Assembly (NCBI GenBank): GCA_024277115.1
Contig: JAJRVW010000119.1
Coordinates: 1-64,000 of the forward strand
Reading direction: 5' to 3'
Source: Calditrichota bacterium
GTDB lineage: Bacteria > Calditrichota > Calditrichia > Calditrichales > J004
DNA: 64,000 nt
Shown here: positions 43,189 through 52,870 of the stretch, piece by piece
Numbering within the stretch: position 1 is the stretch's first letter
Layout of the letters: every line of letters starts with the position of its first letter
The notes under the pieces: model-generated
Told to the model about the DNA's origin: nothing
Databases searched by the model: none
The model's input: only the letters and a program-made list of their open reading frames with translations
Program-made: the position numbers and the translations under genes

Positions 43189-44262
43189 TCAATCTTTTTT
43201 TCGTAAGTTTAAATAATAATCCTCACCCAATTGTCTGCTTTCATAAAATTTAAGGTCTATTTTGTTGGGAAATTGCGCGGAAGGCAGCCCGTTGCCAAAA
43301 AAAATGGGCGCTTGCAGTACAATTATTTCATCAAACAGGTTATGGGAAATAAATTGTGAAAATACTTTATGCCCACCTTCCACCAGTAAACTGTTAATGC
43401 CCGATTTGCCTAAAACGGATAAAACATTATTTAAATCGATTTGTCCTGTATCATCACAAGCACAAGGAAATAAGCGCGTACCGGCACCGTTAAACAGAGC
43501 CGTTTTTTGGTCCGCAACGGTTTTATCGTGAAAAATCCAGGTTGCCCCTTTTTTTAAAATATGTGCTTCGGTGTTGGATGAAAGCTGTCCGTCAATAATT
43601 ATTTTTAGCGGGTCCCTACCTTTAACATGGCGTACATCTAATTGCGGATTGTCCGAAATAATTGTACCTGCCCCAACTAAAATGGCGTCATACGTTGCCC
43701 TTAGCATGTGCACATACCGCGCAGCTTCTTTGCCTGTAATCCATGTTTGGGTATTTTTCCCCTTACTGATTTTTGCATCCATTGTCTGGGCAATTTTGAG
43801 GGTGACCCATGGTTTCTGTTCAACAATGTGCTTAAAGAAAAAACGGTTTAATTCACGGCCTTCTTTCTCCAGGATATTTTCAATTACTTCAATCCCCGCT
43901 TTGCGCATTAGTTTTATGGACATGCCCGATACCTGCGGATTTGGATCGCCATTGGAAAGAACAACCCTCTTAATGCCCGAGCTAATAACCAGTGGCAAAC
44001 AAGGCGGTGTCTTTTTTTTTATGTGGCAGCAGGGTTCAAGGTTGCAATATAAGGTAGCGCCTTTAAGATTGCCTCCGGCCTTTTTTATGGCCATGGCCTC
44101 TGCATGGTCCGCACCGGGTTTTGTATGCCAGCCCTCGGAAACCATACGGTCGTCTTTAGTAATCACCGCGCCGACTAATGGGTTTGGGCTTACCTTTGCA
44201 ATACCCCTCCGCGCCAGTTTAAAGCAACGTTTTATAAAATATTTATCTTTTTCAGGATTCAT
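43189..44262 (-). CDS. ribD: Bifunctional diaminohydroxyphosphoribosylaminopyrimidine deaminase / 5-amino-6-ribosylamino-uracil reductase
   Basis: 357 residues. The deaminase domain (about 1-145) has SPNPLVGAVI, HAEAMAIKKAGG and EPCCHIKKKTPPC, the zinc ligands; the last motif has KKK where GRT is common. The reductase domain (about 150-355) has WVTLKIAQTMDAKIS, WITGKEAARYVHMLRA, VGAGTIISDNPQLDVR and LVEGGHKVFSQFI. It overlaps the NUDIX gene by 11 bases. No FMN riboswitch is seen upstream, so control is probably through the operon's 5' genes. Confidence 0.95.
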   Translation of the reverse strand: MNPEKDKYFIKRCFKLARRGIAKVSPNPLVGAVITKDDRMVSEGWHTKPGADHAEAMAIKKAGGNLKGATLYCNLEPCCHIKKKTPPCLPLVISSGIKRVVLSNGDPNPQVSGMSIKLMRKAGIEVIENILEKEGRELNRFFFKHIVEQKPWVTLKIAQTMDAKISKGKNTQTWITGKEAARYVHMLRATYDAILVGAGTIISDNPQLDVRHVKGRDPLKIIIDGQLSSNTEAHILKKGATWIFHDKTVADQKTALFNGAGTRLFPCACDDTGQIDLNNVLSVLGKSGINSLLVEGGHKVFSQFISHNLFDEIIVLQAPIFFGNGLPSAQFPNKIDLKFYESRQLGEDYYLNLRKKD

Positions 44263-44962
44263 CGGTTTGTTTTATGGTTGGCCCGGAATCCCCGTCTTTT
44301 GTCCGGACTATTTCATTGCCAATATCCCGTTGTAAGCCAAAAATAATGGAGAGAAAATTACTGATTAAGAATCCGGTAACGCCCCAAATAACATCACCAT
44401 TAAAATTATAATAATGGATTTTCCACTCATGGCCATAGCGGGTAATTTTTTGTATACGAAATATTTCTTCGTTGAGCAGATGGAGAAGGGGCACTTCAAT
44501 CAGCCGGTCAATTTCATCTTTGCTGACGGTATAATTGTATGGATGCGGGTATGCCCCAACAAATGGGCTTACTAAGAAATCTGAATTTGTAAGAAAAATA
44601 TCCGTTTGGCCAAATACCTCAATTTTATTCGGTTTAATTCCTACTTCTTCCTCCGTTTCGCGTAATGCCGTAAACAATAAATCGGGGTCAGTATCATCCT
44701 TGCGGCCACCGGGGAAGGAAATTTGCCCTTTATGTGTTGCCACTTTTGTAGTGCGTTTTGTAAATAAAATATGTGCCTGGCCGTCTTTAAAAAATAATGG
44801 GATTAAAACAGCGGCTGGCGAGGATGAGCCTTCTTTGTAAATAAAAGATTTTTGATCCCTATTGGCCAGGGTTTGTTTTATGTGGGAGTACAGCATTTGG
44901 GGTGAATGGCATAAATCCTTAATGTGTTCAGGATTTGATTCTGGCTTAATTGAATTCTTCAT
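44252..44962 (-). CDS. NUDIX hydrolase, CoA pyrophosphatase-like
   Basis: 236 residues. AAVLIPLFFKDGQAHILFTKRT precedes the Nudix region SFPGGRKDDTDPDLLFTALRETEEEVGI (RETEEEVG metal site). This layout (long N-terminal part, FPGG, TALRE) matches the NudL/CoAse type that splits CoA into phosphopantetheine and 3',5'-ADP. It overlaps ribD by 11 bases and the upstream sigma-54 regulator by 17 bases. Action on FAD or other riboflavin-derived dinucleotides is possible given its place in a rib operon; that is inference. Confidence 0.85.
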   Translation of the reverse strand: MKNSIKPESNPEHIKDLCHSPQMLYSHIKQTLANRDQKSFIYKEGSSSPAAVLIPLFFKDGQAHILFTKRTTKVATHKGQISFPGGRKDDTDPDLLFTALRETEEEVGIKPNKIEVFGQTDIFLTNSDFLVSPFVGAYPHPYNYTVSKDEIDRLIEVPLLHLLNEEIFRIQKITRYGHEWKIHYYNFNGDVIWGVTGFLISNFLSIIFGLQRDIGNEIVRTKDGDSGPTIKQTDES

Positions 44963-46295
44963 CTTTTATATCGTAATCTTCTAATTTGTTATATAAGGAG
45001 CGCCGGGAGATACCAAGCATTTCTGCTGCACGTAGTTTATTGCCTTTGGCCAGCGATAGTGTTTTAACAATAGATTTCCGTTCGATCTCCGGCAATGGCG
45101 TACCTGCGGGAAAACGGATTTCCTGCCCCGGGAGCATACCTTTCCGGATCATTTCCGGCAGGTCTTTTTTATGGATAATTTCTTTTGCCGAAATCATGGA
45201 TCGAAGTAATATGTTGCGTAACTCCCTAATATTGCCCGGCCAGGAATATTTTTGAAGAATGGCAGAGGCTTCATCGTCCACCGCAACAATCTTTTTATTG
45301 TATTCTTTGTTAAATTTTTCCAGAAAATAATTATTGATCAGGGGAATGTCATCCGTCCGGTCACGAAGGGGAGGTAGTTCAATATTATATACATTCAGCC
45401 TGTAATATAAGTCTTCCCTAAACTTTCCGGAAGCGATCATATCTTCCATATTTTCGTTGGTGGCAGCTACAATGCGCACGTTGATGGGGATTTCCCGCGC
45501 TCCGCCAACCCGGTCAATTTTATGGTTTTCCAACACACGTAGTAGGGCAATTTGCACTTGTTCGCTCATGGAGCTTATCTCATCGAGGAAAAGTGTCCCG
45601 CCATCGGCTTCTTCAAACTTGCCTTTTTTATTGTCTACAGCGCCTGTAAATGCGCCTTTAACATGGCCGAATAATTCAGAACTAATTAAATCTTTTGGGA
45701 TGGCCCCTGTATTTACGGCAATAAAAGGTGCGTTACTTCGTGTCGAGGCCGAATGAATGGCGTGGGCAACCAGCTCTTTACCTGTCCCGCTTTCACCAAA
45801 AATTAAAACAGGTACATCAATATTGGTGATTTCATTAATCTTTTTTACAACATTTTTTATGGGACGGGATTTCCCGATAATTTCACCAAAATGGACGAAC
45901 CGTTCGGGGACGGCCATATTTTTTTCCATGGCGGGCAACTCCAAAAGTCGTTCAATAACTTGTTTTAATTTGGTCTGGTCAACGGGTTTGGCGATATAAT
46001 CGATGGCGCCAAGGTGGATTGCTTCAACAGCGTGTTCGATTGAGCTGAATCCTGTGACCATGATAACCTTTAATAACGGGTCAAAATCATTGATCATTTT
46101 CAACAGTTCCATGCCGTCAACATCCTGCATTTTAAAATCGGTTATTACCAGGTCGTAATAATTTTTATAGACCAATTCCATGGCCGCTTTGGCGCCGTCG
46201 GCCTGGTCGACTTCGTATTTATATGTTTGCAGTAAAAGGACAAGGCCTTCACGATGGTTTTGGTCATCATCGATGACGAGTAAACGAGGGGTCAT
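44946..46295 (-). CDS. Sigma-54-dependent response regulator (NtrC family)
   Basis: 449 residues. Receiver domain (about 1-120) with phospho-acceptor Asp in DLVITDFKMQDVDG and switch Lys in IAKPVDQTKL. AAA+ domain (about 140-370) with FGESGTGKELVAHAIH (Walker A), GAFTGA (sigma-54 contact loop), GGTLFLDEI (Walker B) and NVRIVAATN. A Fis-type helix-turn-helix (about 410-449) ends in RAAEMLGISRRSLYNKLEDY. It is the 5' gene of a tightly packed unit with NUDIX and rib genes and diverges from the SpoIIE-type phosphatase. Its sensor kinase is unknown; the histidine kinase at 48323 is a candidate. Confidence 0.95.
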   Translation of the reverse strand: MTPRLLVIDDDQNHREGLVLLLQTYKYEVDQADGAKAAMELVYKNYYDLVITDFKMQDVDGMELLKMINDFDPLLKVIMVTGFSSIEHAVEAIHLGAIDYIAKPVDQTKLKQVIERLLELPAMEKNMAVPERFVHFGEIIGKSRPIKNVVKKINEITNIDVPVLIFGESGTGKELVAHAIHSASTRSNAPFIAVNTGAIPKDLISSELFGHVKGAFTGAVDNKKGKFEEADGGTLFLDEISSMSEQVQIALLRVLENHKIDRVGGAREIPINVRIVAATNENMEDMIASGKFREDLYYRLNVYNIELPPLRDRTDDIPLINNYFLEKFNKEYNKKIVAVDDEASAILQKYSWPGNIRELRNILLRSMISAKEIIHKKDLPEMIRKGMLPGQEIRFPAGTPLPEIERKSIVKTLSLAKGNKLRAAEMLGISRRSLYNKLEDYDIKDEEFN

Positions 46296-46496
46296 ATTTT
46301 TCTTAACAAATTATACTATTTTATTCTTTCGGTCTTGATTTTGAAATCTAAAAAAAGAAGGTGTAAAATTAAAATAATTCGCAGTTTAGGGCTTTGTTTT
46401 GGGACACAAACCACACGCCCATATATCGGCTATTTATTTTTCGCCCAAAAAGAGTTATGTTTGCCCTACTTCAAAACTCACAGAGAATTTTTTTTT

Positions 46497-48209
46497 ATGG
46501 CCATAAACCTTTCTGCAAAACAAAAAACCCAAGGGATTGGTGCAGAACAGGAAGGAGTCCTGACATTTTATAAGAGGCTTTTTAATTACAAATATTTGTA
46601 CATTTTTCCGCCGGTTAAAAGTAATGTAATCAGCCCTTCTACAGCGCTTGGCCGGGAAGAGAACCTCACCTTTTATAATGCCCGTGATATTGACTGGCTT
46701 AATTTTTATCATAAAATACTCAGCCTGGAAACCCTGAATGGCGAAAGCTCAATAAACCAGTTTTTTGATCATTACGAAATAGACCGTCTTTATCCGATCA
46801 GATTAAATGACGAATGTTTCGGGTTTATGGCGTTGGGCTCGCATGGCCGGCAAAGCAACCATCTGGAAAACCAGATTGCCCACCTCATTATCCGCTACCT
46901 TGCTTCGTTGTGGCATAATAATAATTTATTGGAAGATATTGAAAATTCTTCCCGTAAAACAGAGCAGGTCCTTGCCGAAATTTCCACTTTGCTGGAGGTA
47001 ACACAAGCGATAGAATCCGGTGGTAAAATCCAGAATTTACTGGAAATGACCATGGAAAAGTGTATGAAGGTGATGACGGTGGAAGCCGTTTCGCTGATGC
47101 TTATTACACGGGATAAAAAGTTTTTGGAATTTCGTGTAGCGCTGGGCCCAAAAGGAAAAGATGTAAAACGCTATAAAATAAAAATGGGGCAGGGCATTGC
47201 CGGAACCGTCGCCAAAACGGGAAAATCCTTACTTGTGCCCGATGCGTATGCGGACGATCGGTTTGACCCCCGTTTTGACCGGGTGAGTGGTTTTAAGACA
47301 GAAAGTATTTTATGCGTTCCATTAGTTTATCATAAAAAAGTATTGGGCGTGGTGCAGGCTTTAAACCGCTTTGACGGCAAAGTTTTTACCGAACATGATT
47401 TAAGCACTTTTAAGATTTTTGCCACCCAGGCCGCTTTGGCCATCCAGAATACCCGTTTATTGCATAAAGCCATAGAAAATGAAAAACTAAAAGCCGAAAT
47501 TGCCATTGCTTCGGAAATCCAACATTTAATTGTACCGCAGGAGTTGCCCGATATTAAAGGCCTGGAAATGAGCGGATGTTATATCCCAAGCCAGGGTATT
47601 GGTGGCGATTTTTATGCCGTCCAAAAAATAAATGATTCCGAATCCATCTTTTGTATTGCCGATGTTTCAGGCAAAAGTGTTTCCGGCGCGTTATTGGTTT
47701 CTACCTTACATGCCACCTTACGGGCCTACCTGGAGTTTACAACTGATCTTGAAATAATCATGAAAAAGCTAAATGAATTGATTATTAACCTCTCCACCGC
47801 CAACCGTTTTATAACTTTATTTATTGCCCGTTATGATGCACAACACGGGCAACTGGAATACATCAGCGCCGGGCATAACCCACAGTATTTACTGCGCCAG
47901 CCGTTTAAAATTGATAAACTTCCATCAACAGGCGTATGTGTTGGCCTAATTCCTTTTGAGTATAAAGTTAGTAAAGTGAACCTGCAAAAAGGGGATATGA
48001 TTATTTTGTACACCGATGGCATTGTTGAGGCCAGGAATAAAAAGAAAAATATATTTGGTGAAGATAGGTTAGGAAAAATATTATTTGAGAACCTCGGCCG
48101 CCCCTGTGATTTTATCCAAAAACAGATTATCCGTGCTGTAGAAGTTTTTAGCCCGGATGCCCACAAACAGGATGACCTGACACTTCTTGTTATCCGGAAA
48201 ACGGAATAA
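46497..48209 (+). CDS. GAF-domain PP2C (SpoIIE/RsbU-type) serine phosphatase
   Basis: 570 residues from ATG 46497; the TTG start at 46335 adds 54 residues without family support. The N-terminal region (about 1-150) is an unrecognised sensory part, then a coiled coil, a GAF domain (about 160-320, MTVEAVSLMLITRDKKFLEFRV, GQGIAGTVAKTGKSLLVPDAY) and a SpoIIE phosphatase domain (about 345-565) with GGDFYAVQKI, FCIADVSGKSVSGALLVS, ISAGHNPQYLL and LYTDGIVEARN, the metal-binding Asp and Gly residues. It probably dephosphorylates an anti-anti-sigma-type protein; no partner is adjacent. Confidence 0.9.
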   Translation: MAINLSAKQKTQGIGAEQEGVLTFYKRLFNYKYLYIFPPVKSNVISPSTALGREENLTFYNARDIDWLNFYHKILSLETLNGESSINQFFDHYEIDRLYPIRLNDECFGFMALGSHGRQSNHLENQIAHLIIRYLASLWHNNNLLEDIENSSRKTEQVLAEISTLLEVTQAIESGGKIQNLLEMTMEKCMKVMTVEAVSLMLITRDKKFLEFRVALGPKGKDVKRYKIKMGQGIAGTVAKTGKSLLVPDAYADDRFDPRFDRVSGFKTESILCVPLVYHKKVLGVVQALNRFDGKVFTEHDLSTFKIFATQAALAIQNTRLLHKAIENEKLKAEIAIASEIQHLIVPQELPDIKGLEMSGCYIPSQGIGGDFYAVQKINDSESIFCIADVSGKSVSGALLVSTLHATLRAYLEFTTDLEIIMKKLNELIINLSTANRFITLFIARYDAQHGQLEYISAGHNPQYLLRQPFKIDKLPSTGVCVGLIPFEYKVSKVNLQKGDMIILYTDGIVEARNKKKNIFGEDRLGKILFENLGRPCDFIQKQIIRAVEVFSPDAHKQDDLTLLVIRKTE

Positions 48210-48322
48210 TTAGTCCAGTTTAACACTTTTTATTCATATTTATAATTGATGTTGTTTGATCAAGATTGTTTTTATCGCGGCGAATATAGGAAGCCTTTAA
48301 AAGTTGAATACTGCGCATATCG

Positions 48323-50266
48323 ATGAACAGCACCGCCGGGCAAAATAATATAGATTATGTAAAACCTGCATTTTTACAAATCCTAAAAAGATTTGTTTTA
48401 ACATTTGCGCCGCTTTTTATCTTCGTGGTAATTATCCTCTCTACAATATACTATTCCCAGCTAAATGCATTGATGAATAAAATCTATGATGTTGAATATT
48501 TAGTTGTCAACCTTCAGAAGCGCCAAATTCAACTACATTCTGCATCATTGTTATCGCATATCCGTTTTCTCACACAGAGTGAACACTTTGAACAGGTTCT
48601 TGATAAAGCCGGTAAGGTGGACAGTAAAGCCAAAGCGATCATTACCAAAGAGTTTCTTAATTTCTCGAAGACAAGCCTAATGTATGACCAGATTCGTTTT
48701 GTTGGTGATAGCGGAATGGAATTAGTACGGGTTAACCTAAACAATGGCAGCCCGTATGTGGTTGATGATGATAAACTCCAAAATAAAAAAGATCGGTATT
48801 ATTTTCGTTTAATTTCCCGGATGGAAAAGGACCATATTTATATTTCGGACCTAGATTTGAATATTGAGCGGAATGAGGTTGAAATACCTTACAAGCCAAT
48901 GCTGCGGCTGGGTATGCCTGTTTTTAACGCGAAGGGAAAAAGAATGGGTATGGTAATAATTAATTATCTTGCCAACCATTTTTTAACTCTCATGGCGGAA
49001 ACAGGACAAATTAACCCCGGAGAGTTTATGCTTTTAAATGACAGGGGATATTGGCTTAAATCAAAAAATCCGGATGATGAATGGGGTTTTATGTTTTCTA
49101 ATAAGGTTAACCGGCGGTTTGCAAATAAGTATGAAACGGAATGGCATAAAATAAAAGAAATGGAATCCGGTCAATTTGAAAGCACTTCCGGGCTTTTTAC
49201 CTTTGAGACTGTCTATCCGTTCCGTGACAAAAAACGTCTCACCTCTAAAACAGAGTTGATGGCAAACAGCAAAATATTTTGGAAAATAGTTTCCCTGGTC
49301 CCTGTGGCGTATATCCAGTCAGAAAAAAGAGATTTAATCTACGCGATATTTCCGATGTTGTTTTTATTGACGACCGTACTGGTTTTCGGGTCTTGGCGCT
49401 TGGCACTTTTATCGATTCAAAAAACGCACAAAGATAGAGAGCTCGTAAAAATTAACGAACAGCTTGAGGAAAAAGTAACTAGCCGGACACGGCAGCTTAC
49501 GGCGATAAATAAAGACCTTGCCAAGCAGATAAACATACAAAAGCGGACTGAAAAACAATTGCAAAAACAAACGGTGGAGTTGCAACGATCTAACAAAGAA
49601 CTTGTTGAATTTGCCCATGTTGCATCGCATGACCTGCAAGAACCTTTGCGTAAAATTAAAAGTTTTTCCGATCTGTTGGCAAGGCGCTATCAGGGGAAAT
49701 TTGATGCCCAGGGCGATACCTATCTCACTTTTATCAGCAGTGCCGTAGACCGGATGAGCAACCTGATTTTTGACCTGTTAAAATACTCGCGTGTGGGCAG
49801 CGCAGAATTAACACTTGCCCCGGTTGATTTGAATGATGTTTTGAAGATTGTAGAAAATGATCTGGAAATGCGAATTAATGAAACCAATACAGAAATTAGC
49901 TATAAAAATTTACCCGAGGTTATTGCAGATAAAACACAAATTGTTCAATTGATGCAAAACCTGGTGGCAAATGCTATTAAATACCAAAGCCCGGAAGAAG
50001 AAAACCACCCTAAAATTAAAATATTTGCAGAAGGGCAACAGGGGAGTTGGCTTATCGCCGTTGAAGATAATGGCATTGGGATCGACCCAAAGCATTACGA
50101 AAAAATATTTGTTATTTTTCAGCGTTTACATGGCCGCAATGAATATTCGGGTACGGGTATTGGCCTGGGCGTTTGTAAAAAAATTGTTGAACGACATGGT
50201 GGCACAATCTGGGTGGAATCGGAAACGGGAAAAGGGTCTACGTTTTATTTTACGATTGCTGCCTAA
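48323..50266 (+). CDS. Membrane sensor histidine kinase with periplasmic Cache-like domain
   Basis: 647 residues. Membrane segment at about 26-46, a periplasmic sensor part (about 47-340) with DQIRFVGDSGMELVRVNLN and RLGMPVFNAKGKRMGMVIINY as in Cache folds, a second membrane segment at about 343-362, a coiled coil, then HisKA with His436 in FAHVASHDLQEPLRKIKSF and an HATPase domain with QNLVANAIKYQ (N box), VEDNGIGIDPKHYEKIF and GTGIGLGVCKKIVERHGG. It ends overlapping by 4 bases the convergent REC-DUF4388 gene, a plausible response partner. Confidence 0.92.
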   Translation: MNSTAGQNNIDYVKPAFLQILKRFVLTFAPLFIFVVIILSTIYYSQLNALMNKIYDVEYLVVNLQKRQIQLHSASLLSHIRFLTQSEHFEQVLDKAGKVDSKAKAIITKEFLNFSKTSLMYDQIRFVGDSGMELVRVNLNNGSPYVVDDDKLQNKKDRYYFRLISRMEKDHIYISDLDLNIERNEVEIPYKPMLRLGMPVFNAKGKRMGMVIINYLANHFLTLMAETGQINPGEFMLLNDRGYWLKSKNPDDEWGFMFSNKVNRRFANKYETEWHKIKEMESGQFESTSGLFTFETVYPFRDKKRLTSKTELMANSKIFWKIVSLVPVAYIQSEKRDLIYAIFPMLFLLTTVLVFGSWRLALLSIQKTHKDRELVKINEQLEEKVTSRTRQLTAINKDLAKQINIQKRTEKQLQKQTVELQRSNKELVEFAHVASHDLQEPLRKIKSFSDLLARRYQGKFDAQGDTYLTFISSAVDRMSNLIFDLLKYSRVGSAELTLAPVDLNDVLKIVENDLEMRINETNTEISYKNLPEVIADKTQIVQLMQNLVANAIKYQSPEEENHPKIKIFAEGQQGSWLIAVEDNGIGIDPKHYEKIFVIFQRLHGRNEYSGTGIGLGVCKKIVERHGGTIWVESETGKGSTFYFTIAA

Positions 50267-51987
50267 AATTCCGGCAGGTTTAATCCTAAAGAAAAAGCAA
50301 CTTTTAAGGCCGTTGTTTTAACCTGGTTGGCCACCTGCTCATCTTCACTTTTCATCAACAAATCTACAAGATTTAAATAGAACGTGTTGCCCATGCCATA
50401 AATTGAATCGATGGAATCCTTTTTTAAATGGCAGGAAGCAGATAAATTTATATGGGAGCGGATGAGCGAGATGGTTTTTTCTGCAGGTATAAAACTTTGG
50501 ATTTGAGAAATAAGTGTGTTGGATGCTTGTAAGTACAGGGCTTTCTCGATACCCTCCTTCACATCGTCCACTTTATTGATGCCAACTTGTAAAAGTTTTA
50601 AGCGTTCAACAAAATAATTTATATCCTTTCCTTCAATCAGTTTACCAAAACGCGGGGCGATTATTTTAGGCTTAGGCTCCAGCTCACTAATAATATTTAG
50701 TACTTTTAATTGCGCTTTGTTAGATGAAATATTTTTCTCGTGAAAACTCCGCATCGACTCCCAGTCTTCTTCTTTGGCATATAAACGGCAATCATTTTTA
50801 TCCGATGGCAGACAATAAGAGCTGAATAGCGCGCCACTAAAAAGTACCTGGCTTTTTCTATCATAAATCATAAATGCGCTGCCCGATCCACAAAAAGGGG
50901 TTTCGATAAATTGTAAACTGTGGCCGGATGCAAGTGTAACATTTTGTGTCTTTTTTGTATCGACTTTTTTTACGCTTTTTGGGTTGATGTCGTAATGTTT
51001 TATGCTTTCCCAGTTGTTGCGGCTTGTCATACATACGGCGCGTGGGTTGGCTTTTCTTAAAAAAACACTATTCAGACAAACTTCCGGCGCGGCATCCATG
51101 GGGATGTAAATATTTATATTGGATATGTTGCCCAATACAGTGGCGATCTTTTCGGAAAAACTATAAAAATAAAGAGGTGAACCGGGATCAATTACAGCGC
51201 ATATCATTTTTTTGTCTTTTTTAAACTTGCGCAGATATACATTTTGCTGAACACCTTTTGTCTCATCTATGTGGCCAACCCACCACACGTTTTCGCGGAT
51301 TTCATTCGGGCTGTTTAAATCTATTTTCGGGCTGCTAATTTCCTGCTCGACCTTAATTTTAATATCCAATGGCCTCACTACAAAAGTACCTTTGGTCCAA
51401 CTGCGCATGGCATCAAGCGCTACTTCGTCTTTCATATCATTAAAAGAGACCGAAATAATATCGCCGTGCTCCAGCTTTATTACGCCTACATCACTTTCAT
51501 TTTGTAAAACAAGTTCACCACTAATATTTTCGCGCAGGCACGATTCAATAATTTTCTCTACGGCAACATCTTCTATGCGCCCTTTCTGTTGGCTCGCTTG
51601 TTCGCGTGATTGTGAAACCCTGCGGAACATAGTCTCAATTTTTATCAGCACCTCTTCTATATTAAAAGGCTTCATCAAAAAATCATCACCGCCAACATTT
51701 AGTCCCTCAATCATTTTTTCTTTTTTTGCCGTAAGAAAAATAAAAGGGACAGATTTTGTTACAGGGTTTTCGCGTACTTTTTTACAGAGGGCAATGCCAT
51801 CCAAATTGGGCATGCTAATATCAGAAATAATTAAATCGGGGATAATGGTTTGAAGTTTCTCCAGGGCAATGGCGCCATCCTGTGCCAACACTGCTTCGTA
51901 CTCACCGGTAAGCTCGAGAATGCGTTGAAGGGCAATCAGGATAGGTTCTTCATCTTCTACGATGAGAATGGTTCTTTTTGAATTCAT
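50263..51987 (-). CDS. Response regulator with DUF4388-like and degenerate metallo-beta-lactamase/ODP-like domains
   Basis: 574 residues. REC domain (about 1-125): VEDEEPILIALQRIL, phospho-acceptor in LIISDISMPNLDG, Lys in FLMKPFNIEEVL. About 145-215 (ESCLRENISGELVLQNESDVGVIKLEHGDIISVSF) fits DUF4388. About 225-480 resembles the oxygen-binding di-iron (ODP) metallo-beta-lactamase domain (VWWVGHIDETKGVQQNVYL, FIETPFCGSGSAFMIYDRKSQVLFSGALFSS, KIIAPRFGKLI). The HxExDH motif is absent, the expected PxLHW and FSGD motifs read PFCGS and FSGA, and the final HG reads RFG. It therefore should not bind a di-iron site. The C-terminal 90 residues are helical. A gene of unknown output, tail to tail with a histidine kinase. 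Confidence 0.75.
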   Translation of the reverse strand: MNSKRTILIVEDEEPILIALQRILELTGEYEAVLAQDGAIALEKLQTIIPDLIISDISMPNLDGIALCKKVRENPVTKSVPFIFLTAKKEKMIEGLNVGGDDFLMKPFNIEEVLIKIETMFRRVSQSREQASQQKGRIEDVAVEKIIESCLRENISGELVLQNESDVGVIKLEHGDIISVSFNDMKDEVALDAMRSWTKGTFVVRPLDIKIKVEQEISSPKIDLNSPNEIRENVWWVGHIDETKGVQQNVYLRKFKKDKKMICAVIDPGSPLYFYSFSEKIATVLGNISNINIYIPMDAAPEVCLNSVFLRKANPRAVCMTSRNNWESIKHYDINPKSVKKVDTKKTQNVTLASGHSLQFIETPFCGSGSAFMIYDRKSQVLFSGALFSSYCLPSDKNDCRLYAKEEDWESMRSFHEKNISSNKAQLKVLNIISELEPKPKIIAPRFGKLIEGKDINYFVERLKLLQVGINKVDDVKEGIEKALYLQASNTLISQIQSFIPAEKTISLIRSHINLSASCHLKKDSIDSIYGMGNTFYLNLVDLLMKSEDEQVANQVKTTALKVAFSLGLNLPEF

Positions 51988-52267
51988 TTCTGCCTCATTT
52001 ATCGCGGGCCCCTATTTTAGTTCTGGGAAAGGCCACCAATTTTATTGTAATATTTGTCAAACAATTATAAATTTAAAATCAGGTAAAACCCATTATTCAT
52101 TTGTTCAACCTAAACATAAGGGGTTTTGAAATATAATGAAAGATGTGCCATAAAATAGTGCCACACCTTAAATAGTTTAGCCTAAATGGGTTTGGGATAT
52201 TGGTTTTTAAAGATGCATGTTATCATAATAATCAATAAATTTTTATAAAAGACAGGACAAATAATTA

Positions 52268-52705
52268 ATGAGTGATTCTTTAGAAAAACTTAAAAAAAGC
52301 GCAGAAGGAAGTTATTCCACTGTGCTCAATAATGCGGTTAATTTAAAAGATTTGGCCGAGGGTTATGGTAAAATCGCCAAATTAAAGTTTGAATTACACC
52401 AGTTGAAATCTGCAAGGGAAAAAAAACTGGCCTTGCTCGGCAAAACTGTTTTTCCCTATTTGTTAGAAAACAATACAAAGGCGTTGCAAACACACGAAAC
52501 GTTGCAAATGCTGTTAGATGAAATAAAAAATCTTGGCAACCAGGTGGAACTGGTGCAACATGCTATCAGCGATATTTCGGACAGGGAAAAAGTATACACC
52601 GAAAAGGATCATGGTAAAATCCAGGGTGAGATCGAAATACTTGAGCGGCAGATAGAAGAACAACTGGAAGAGTTGAAAGCTGTTAAAAAGGCATTGGACA
52701 AATAA
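52268..52705 (+). CDS. Coiled-coil protein, unknown
   Basis: 145 residues, mostly charged helix (for example KLKFELHQLKSAREKKLALLGK and EIEILERQIEEQLEELKAVKKALDK). No signal peptide and no recognised family. GACAGGACAAATAATTA before the ATG gives a modest ribosome site. The 280 bases upstream are AT-rich with nothing recognisable. Probably cytoplasmic. Confidence 0.65.
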   Translation: MSDSLEKLKKSAEGSYSTVLNNAVNLKDLAEGYGKIAKLKFELHQLKSAREKKLALLGKTVFPYLLENNTKALQTHETLQMLLDEIKNLGNQVELVQHAISDISDREKVYTEKDHGKIQGEIEILERQIEEQLEELKAVKKALDK

Positions 52706-52870
52706 GAAGGGTTTCGGTAAATTTTAGGTGCCAATTTTACTTTGGGGCATCGTTAAAAAAATTAATACGTATTATCTCTGCCATGAAATTGAACTACGAC
52801 ACTTAACATCTTGATTTTAAATATCCTTATGTCTATTTTCATGTGATCTAATTATACGATGGAGGCTTTA

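Noticed and set aside
43571-44335. 254-residue plus-strand ORF opposite ribD
   Set aside because: Long only because of antisense codon composition; ribD on the minus strand has every catalytic motif.
44263-46334. FMN riboswitch upstream of the riboflavin genes
   Set aside because: The genes overlap upstream coding sequences and no RFN-type conserved blocks were found before ribD or the regulator.
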